DNA of 64,000 bases from Bicyclus anynana (lineage: Eukaryota; Arthropoda; Insecta; Lepidoptera; Nymphalidae). Below are positions 12,001 to 21,000 of this stretch, in pieces. Location of the stretch: NCBI RefSeq assembly GCF_947172395.1, contig NC_069104.1, positions 8,149,355 through 8,213,354 on the forward strand. The letters run 5' to 3'. Under the pieces are notes generated by a model. That model had not been told where the DNA came from, made no database searches, and worked only from the letters and a program-made list of their open reading frames with translations. A program made the position numbers and the translations under genes. How positions within the stretch are numbered: position 1 is the first letter of the stretch; every line of letters begins with the position of its first letter.

Positions 12001-15000
12001 TTGTAGGTATCTTGCATGTCATGTCGATGACAATTTATGCTCACAGAGCAATGTTACACGTCAATAGTGTCAAGTCATAACTACCGGGCGCGATAAGGCG
12101 TCCTAGTTATGTGATACGTCTCCTCATCATGTAACTCATAATGCATATCTAATGGTGCATTCTTGTACTCTCATGCGGGTGTTGTCAAGTTATTGTAGAC
12201 TGAGAGCTGGTGGACAAATGGATTTCACTGTTTGAATATTGATTTATATTTATTTTCGATACGGATATAATGTGAATATCTGAGAAAGTCTGTAGTCAGG
12301 TATTAGTATCCCTTAAATGGATCGTGCCGTTGCAAGAACCAGCTCATGACTAATGGCCCCGTATGGGTTCGAAATTAGTCGGGCATACTCCGACGTCGTA
12401 CGTTGTGGACGTTGTGTACGTTTATAAACAATTTGTAATAACGTATGCCAGATTGAATCTGGACCTTTAACGTCATTAATATAATAAAATGAATATAAAT
12501 ACTCAATACAGAATACACTTTAAATGGTATAATAAACCGAGCAACTAATAAACATATAAAAAATATTTTATTTCAAGTAGGCTTGAAAAGTTTGTAACTA
12601 CATATTTCGAATCGTTTATCTGCTTGAAGACAACGATCAGAGCTGTATGAGCTTCTAGGAAAACAAAGTATTATTGTTAATATAAAGTATTAATCTTACA
12701 GATTCAAAGTTAATATGGGTTGTTATTAAAGGAGCCCTCATCTACTTTTTTAAAAGTTTTAAAGATATTTGCCGGAAATCTTACTCTCTTTTTAGGTATA
12801 ATTTACAAAATTAATATACATATAATATCATTCTAATATAATATTTTATGCCCAATCGAATGATACCTGGCTCATGACATTATTTAAATCTACCTTATAC
12901 GATATAATGCACCTGTTCCTGGACTATAATGTACACTTACTATTCTGACCTATATTGCATCCCTTATCTCTTAACACGCTATATTTCATTGAGATGCTAA
13001 ATGCGTCCGTTTCTATTACGTAAACGGTCGATGCCTAAGGTCTGATGATGCAACCTAAACCCACTTTAAATAACATCAGCAAAACTTCGCACTCGATTAC
13101 TATTTACTAATTTATTAATACTCAATACTATTCATTGTATATTCGAACGGCTCAGTACAGAGCCTCCTTCGGGATAAGGATTTGGAGATTAGACCCACCA
13201 TGCTGCTTTATTGCGGCTTTACTTGAAAGATTGTTACTTATATTACAACTAGCCGGTGACCCGCTGGTTCCCTAATAGGGGTAGTTTCCTAGTAGGAAGG
13301 GATAAACAGCCTGTGTCACTCACAAAAAACCTGGCTTTCTATTGGTAAAAAAAATTAAAAATAGGTCAGTAGATCCAGAGATTACCTATTCCCTACAACC
13401 TCCAAACTTTCATTCATTCAACCTTCAGGATCTTGTGATCCAAAGCTAAATAGGGTAACTATTTAATACCATATCTGATAAAAACGTCAATTACATAAAT
13501 GTAATATAGTAAGAAATGTCAAGTAAAATTCTATTGTTAATGTTACGTAATTTTCTACAATGTTCCAAAGCCGGAACTTGTAACTAACAGACTCGATAAA
13601 AGAAACGGATGTCCGGTGTAAATCTAATTCATCTGCCATAGTGCATTGTTAATTTACTTACCAAAACAACTCCGGGTGTCATAAGTACAGAAAAATTGTA
13701 ATACTTGTTATGCTTCTATTTCAATAAAATGTGTGTCTAAAATTGACTGATCGGAATTTCAGATTCGCAAGTCTTTCGCCCGTCAAGCAAACGGGAGTCT
13801 TTAAGAGTACAAAGGATGGTTGAAACAACACTTTTATTTTAATACATTCATTCCTCAAACGTTTATTCAGTAACTAGCTGACGCCGCACGGTTTCACCCG
13901 CGTGGTTCCTGTTCCCGTTGGAAAACATATAGCCTATAGCTTTCCTCGATAAATAGGCTATCTAACACTGAAAGAATTTTTCAAATCGGACCAGTAGTTC
14001 CTGAGATTAGCGCGTTCAATCAAACAAACAAACAAACTCTTCAGTTTTATATACTCGTGTATTAGTATAGAAGTTTAGATATAAAGTCAATGATGATGGC
14101 GTTAAAAAAGGTCCCTACGTATTTGCTATTATGGGCCCTAAAAGTATAGTTACGCCTCTGGTCGTAAAATATAATTAATGTAAATTTTAACAATTTACAT
14201 AATATGTAAACTTATTGTGAACGATAGGATCCTTTTGTGAACGATGAAATCTAACAAGCCAAGATCACTTCCTAAAATTAAAGTTAAATTCCTTACATTA
14301 TCTTAAATGTTGTATGAAAAGATAGACGGTGTATAAACATTTATTTATAGTAAAAGATAATATTTCTAATTCGGGAAATCTAAATACGTCACAAGCCAAT
14401 TATAACGAAAAAACAGAGAACTTCGGCAACTAATAAATAAATAAAGTTAGCAAAGAAAGGTCAAAGGTTGGAATTCGTGCCAAAAATATCCCCTCCCTAG
14501 AATATAATAAATTTATCTATAGTGCCCATATAACGGAAAGCGGATTATTTTATAATAACCATAGTTTGTTGATTGTTTCGTTATATTTTATTTATAGCAT
14601 TTCATTTGCAAGTTTTTTATTACCAAGTGATGCATTAACGTTTCACATTTAATACGTACCTACCTATATTATTTACTAGCGGACGCCCGCGACGCCGTTC
14701 GCGTGAAATTCTGTTTTTAGAAATCCCGCAGAAACCATGAATTTTTCTGGGATAAAAAGTAGCTTATGTTCATTGTCTACCTTTATTTCAAACTTAATCC
14801 AAATCGGTTTAGCAACGTAGCCGTAAAAAGTAACAGACAGATTAAAAAAATTAAAAGAAGACTGCAAGGAGTTTTGGCATCGTCTTTTATCTCTAAAGTA
14901 TTTTTACTTCGTTTCTAACTTTAGATTATTATTTATTAGACACAAGTACATCTCCTTATTTACTTATTGGCTTATCAACGTCTATATAAAATAAATACCT

Positions 15001-18000
15001 ATATTAAACTTTTTTTTAACGTAAGACTTAGTTGTTTACTTGACCGTGTTATCGTTCGATTTGAAATACAAACTTTACACGTTTTTGCGACATCCGTTAT
15101 ATATTTTGGAGTACCTAATAAATGTTTTAGATATTATAATTTGTAAGTATGAGAAATGTGTAAATTATATTATACTAGCTGACGCCGCGCGGTTTCACTC
15201 GTGTGGTTCCCGTTCCCGTAGGAATACGGGGATAATGTATAGCCTACTAGCGGGGACGCCCGCGACTTCGTCTGCGTGGAATTCAGTTTTCACACATCCC
15301 GCGGGATGAAATATTGTACGTATACCTACGTACAATATGTCGTCGACTAACTATAACCTACCATGTACCACCCTACTAAATTTCATCTTTGACTGTTCGC
15401 TTTTATAGCATAGAGAACGTATAATGTAAATAAATACCCGATACCCGAATAGATTAGTAAAGCAACAATCATGTAAGTTTTTCTCACGAGGAAAATAAAT
15501 TTAAGAAAAATCCAATTAAATGTGCATAGCATGCCTCTGACAGTTGAGAGGATCGTTGTCAATCAACTTTAGCTCGGAAATGAATCGCTGGATAATGTGA
15601 CATAGTTAATAGATGAGATTATATGAGTCAGTACTTACATTCCAAGCCCATGCGGTTAGTGAGCTGGTCAAAACCGTAGACGGTGCCGTCTGGCCTGCGA
15701 CAGCCCTTCAGCAAGTTGAGGAAGTCATCGCAGATGCTGTTCAGCTCAGGAATGAACCCTTGGATGGTGTGAGGACTGGTCAACTCGCTGGTGAGATGGC
15801 GTCGCAGATGAAACCATTTCTCTCCTTGTCTGCAATACAGTATTTATTTATTAGCAGGTGTTTTTTTAGTATTAAACAAGGAAACAATAAAATAAACAAA
15901 TGCTTAGCAATAAACAGCCTTGTCGCACCGTAGAAATCTCTTCTACAGAAACATAAGGGTTAGGAAAGTATGAGAAAAGAGATTTTAAGTGGATACATTT
16001 ATTTGTGAAATCTTGTAATTTGCTATATTTACTTTCTATTGTGTTATATTGTTATTTATTTTTATTGATCCATTTTATTGGCACAACACTTTTAATTCTA
16101 TATCATTTATATATTTATAGTTATAAGTATCAAGATGTGTGTTAGTTTTAAGTTTTCAATGTGTTGTGTTAACAAATAAAGTGTTTTCTATTCTATTCTA
16201 TTACTAGTTTATAACTTTTTGTTTTTGTTTCTCCTTATTTGTGTATTAAAATATTGATACTATTTTGTACCTTTCCTAAATTAATTACAGATTTTATCAG
16301 GAAGACGTAAAAAACAGACAGACAGACTTTCGCATTTCACATTGAGTGCTGCTCTATTTTTTAAAACCTACAAGCGACTCGCAAAAAAGCAACAATAGAG
16401 CCAAGAATAACCTCGATTAATTTTATTTAAAAGCTGTGTAACTTTCCATAAAAGCTTACTCAAGGTCAAATTACGACAAAACAACTATATTCAGATAATA
16501 AAATGCCTATATACTCGTATGCTTCCAAATATAATCGCAGGGCAAAACAGGAAGTTGACTTTAGCAAAAACTAGACACCAGCTGCGTAGAGCTTGTACGT
16601 GATCTGTGAGTTAAATTTACAAAAATATGAATTGCGAGTACACAAATTATGTCATTTTCCTGCTTTGAATGAATTAGTAGTCAAAATACTTGTTTGTCAT
16701 TACACGAGTCATTACTATTACATCACATAAATAAGATAACACGAGTATTTAGAGCTTCATAGATTTAGGTACTAAAATCAACACAGTCTTATTATTCGAT
16801 CTCCGTGGGTCTGTATATGTAGTATTTCCCAGCACGGTCTTTACGACTAATTGGGGAAGACCAATATTCCCCATATTGGTCAAACCAAAAAAAAAACCAA
16901 AATAAAACACTTAGAATATCTGAAAATATTGTTGCTTCCGTCTTTACAATAACGTGCATATGAACTGGGGCCTTAGATTCACAAGTGCTTAAGGTTTTGT
17001 TTTGTTTCTTTACATGGAGTAATAAAAAGATTCATTAATTGTACAAAGCTCCTTTTTAAATAAAAGTTTTATTTCGTTATTGTATGCCCAAAGGCCCATC
17101 ACGGCATATTACGTCCCTGTAATATTTTCCACTAGTCAAAATTCGACCATACTAATGACAATTATGTAAAATTCGGATGATTATACCTTGGAGTATATTA
17201 CTCGTATATTCTTTGATTATCCGAATTTTTGGTTTTAGTTTAGATTTTTTCTTAAAAAAATCCTAAACAGCTTACAAATATGTATTAAATTTTTTAAAAA
17301 TAATACAAAAAAGATTGTGATTTGATGGCCTCCGTGGCGCAGTATGCGCGGTGGAATTACAAGACAGAGGTCCTGGGTTCGATCCCCGGCTGGACCGATT
17401 GAGGTTTTCTTAATTTGTCCAGGTCTGGCTGGTGGGAGGCTTCGGCAGTGGCTAGTTACCACCCTACCGACAAAGACGTACCGCCAAGCGATTTAGCGTT
17501 CCGGTACGATGTCATGTGATTTTCATCCTCCTCTAACAAGTTAGTCCGCTTTCATCTTATATTGCATCATCACTTACCATAAGGTGAGATTGTAGTCAAG
17601 GGCTGACTTGTAAATATTAAAAAAAAACAAATCGATACTACATTGTATGTGTAACAATTCAATACCTTGTAGTATCATAGTATTTTATCTTTTTTGTATG
17701 TCGGTCGTATTTTTTGCTGTTGATTTCCTAGCTGAATAAATAGATGAATTTTTTGTTAAACCCATTCTATTTTTAATTGCACAATTTTTTGTTTCTTTAA
17801 TTTGATTTATTGATTAATTAAATACATATGCGACGTAATTATTTAATTGATTGACATACTTAGATTATCTTTTTATCACTTTAATTTTAATTAATTTACT
17901 GTAAGCTTTTAACAATTTGAGTATAGTTTTTTGTTTTAGTCTCCATTCACATTGGCAAAGAGTTTTAATTACCTAATAATTCAATGGTTTTAATACTTAA

Positions 18001-21000
18001 TAGCTAACCTTTAAATTTTAAACCCAATGTTGGATTATTTTATACTTAGTAATAATTGATAGACCAAGCAGAAGGCTCACTTGGTGGCAAGTGTATAACC
18101 ATCGCCCTTCAACAGAGCAATACTTCCCAGGGCACGCAAGGAAGACCTCCTACCAGAATACCGTACTGTATCCATCAACTAAGGCCTGATGAGACTGTGC
18201 CCTATCCAACAGAATAGAGCAGTGCGGATTGGCGGCAAAAATAAACATGGCGAGCAAGAGTGATCGTAATTTCCTAATTTTATTAACCTACTACAAAAAA
18301 GGAGGTTATCAATTCGTCGGAATCCTTTTTTATGTATGTTCATAATATATTAAAATTAGGCCACTCGAACTTTCGGAACCCTAAAACATAACGAATCTCG
18401 TGTAACTACTTATGTATTCAGTGTCTCAATTTCACTTTTTTAACAGTGTTTCTTTAATACTGACTGTTAGCAGACATCCCGCGGTTTCACCCGCATAGTT
18501 CTCGTTGCCGTGGGAGTACGGGGATAAAATATTGTCTATGACACTCACAAATAACGTAGCTTTCTAGTTGTAAAAGAATTTTTGAAATCGGTTCAGTAAA
18601 TGACCCCTACAATACCACAAAGTTTACCACTTTATTAATATTAAGTGTATGCTTTAAGAAGCTTAACTATTGGATCAAGAGTCGGATACAGGAGGCAGTG
18701 ATTCTTGAGACGGCGCGTATTGTGAGGAGGTTCCTCACTCTGGAGCCCTAACCACCGTTTGCTTGGGCACTCAAATGTCCCGCAGCGGGAGAGTTAATTT
18801 TTTTATAAGTTTTTAATAGTGTTTGGTATATTTTGTATGTATAAAATTGTTAAAAATTTAAAAAAAAGGATAAATAAATAAATGAGAATAAAAATTAAGT
18901 GTAGATACAATGTATAATAGGTATAAGTAGCATGTTATAAGAATATTTATCATATTTATAAGACAATTCCATGATAAGTGAAAGCCGGTGTCTAGGCTAG
19001 GATACAATCTAAAAAACTTGTATCCACCTCGTAAGAAATATATTACCGTGCGCGAGTTCTGTTGCTACCGTCATTACGCTGCGAAGAAAAAGCTTTTACT
19101 TACTCCACGTAATTGGTTACTTTTTGCATCTGTCCATGTTTCTAACAAGATAAATTGTTTGATCAGGGAATTAACCACTATATAGCGTGGTTGCTATAAA
19201 TCTACACCTATATAGATCAAAGATCTAATATAATCTGGTTGAATTCTTCATGTACATCTTTATGTCTGAACTTGTGAACACTACTCATGTTGTTTAGCAA
19301 ATCTTTGTAGGTAGTAACAGTATGAACTAAGTAGGATATAAAAGGCAATTTTAGTTCCAAACTCAAGATCATCTCCTATGGTAAAAAAAAAATACTTAGC
19401 AAAGCAATTTTTACTACAGTTAAGAGTCGGGATCCGATATATTCAGCGTTACTTTTTTTCATGGAATACTCGGAAAATTTTCGTAGCCCGGAGCTGGGAA
19501 GTTCATGGTGTTATGCTAGCCACAAACGGTCAATTATTTTCACGTTTCTGTAGCACCCACGACTAAAATTGATCGAGTGTTGGTCACTGCGTACATGACT
19601 TGTATAGTATGCCGCGTGGGTACCTACTGCCGTTTGTGCTGCAGAAACGTGAGAATAATTTACCGTTTGTGGCTAGCATTACACTGCCGTGTCTCGAATA
19701 GGTCCCATGATAAAACCTAAGACCGATCCTTGCCATTAACATCTGAAAGTAATTATTACAAAATCAAAATTACTATCTAAGCCAGGGGCGTAACTATATG
19801 GTATGCCACGGGCCCACGCCTTGAGTTCAAAAAGTAAACATTAAAAAAATACTTACGTGTCGATTTTTCTAGGGCTCATCAAATCAATTCCCCACGGACT
19901 TCAGATAATATAGTTATTCCACTGTCATTTACACATATCCCTTCTCATTTATCGAGGGAGGCCTGGCGTATAGTGGGCAATTAAAATAGACATAGTTAAA
20001 ACTTACTCATTAACAAGTCCAGTAGAGGCATATCTATCAGGCCTCGATCTTCTGTACACTTGAACGATTTCAGTGGGGGGTCGATAAGGCCTCTTCGCTG
20101 GTGTTCGCAGCACAGCCTCGAGCGCCGACCGCTCAGCGATGGAGACGACGAGGGCGCCCCCTGGAGTCACCTCGGCGAACACTGGCCCGTACCGCCTGAA
20201 CATGTCTGCGTGCAAATATCTCATTGTGACGGCGAGGGCGTGGACCCCCAACTACGCTATATTGTTCACACACATAGCAGTGCCCTAAGTAACAAAAAAT
20301 TTATACACAAATAATGAAAATTTTGTCAGTGGCGTAAGCTACATAGACTTGCCCCTCTACAGGTACAGGTATGGCGTAAAAAAATTAATGAATATAGTTT
20401 GTAATTATAAGAAAAAAATGACTTTGCGTAAAATTTATACTCGTATCTACAATAGATAGCTGTCTGGCTGATAATCATATCAATCTATGTAGCTCAAACT
20501 ACGAGTACCCTAACTCAAGGTTTCTCAAAGTGGTGTACGCGAACCTCTAGGGGTACGCGAACCCCATTACTTAGTAAGGGGTTCGCTGTCACTTGGAAAT
20601 TTTAACAGGAGTTCGTGGAGCCGAAACTTTGAACTAACTAAACAGTTGCATATACGGAAGTACAGGGAATAAAAATTTATCTGGGTATCCTTCATTATTG
20701 AAGAAATCAATGTTAAAATAACGGAAATCGTCGCCTTCTTCTATTTATAACAATAAATTGATTAGGTGACATTATTGTGATTTGAATAATTGTTTTAAAT
20801 TGTTATACACTACCTACAATTTTTTTCTTTTAATTTATTTACATGTTTTCCCACCTTCCTGCACTGCAGGTTGCATTGATGATATTTATGCCACTGTATC
20901 TTGTATGTTAGGTGGTAAACTAAATAATATATATAATTAATAAAAAGAATACAATATTTAAAATAAAACATTCGCTTTATCACCTTCGCATATAAAATAT

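Larger units (their letters stand above)
9755..15638 (-). other. shade intron 4 (largest resolved intron)
   Basis: A 5884-nt intron packed with repeats: an RTE LINE fragment (9785-9958), pieces of GGGCCC-type TIR elements (about 10066-10440 and 14090-14160), Helitron fragments (10530-10725, 11250-11400, 13247-13440, 14679-14860, 15175-15320), a Helitron (13874-14071), a truncated SINE-B (11700-11934), and two copies of a CAGCTCATGACTAAGGGCCC repeat (11515-11605, 12325-12425). No host exon other than those of shade is visible. Confidence 0.65.
15830..20006 (-). other. shade intron 3
   Basis: A 4177-nt intron. It contains a SINE-B copy (17323-17628), a possible LINE reverse-transcriptase tail (18640-18885), a Helitron-like remnant (about 18470-18620), a foldback repeat (19508-19685) and the left part of a GGCGTAAC/GGGCCC TIR remnant at 19786. 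Stretches at 15840-16900 and 17640-18050 show only AT-rich sequence. No other host exon is seen. Confidence 0.65.

Noticed and set aside
17335..17400. Genuine tRNA gene in the GTGGCGCAG...GGTTCGATCCCCGGC segment
   Set aside because: It is the head of a SINE-B copy. The same head and body recur many times, and the cloverleaf is degenerate.
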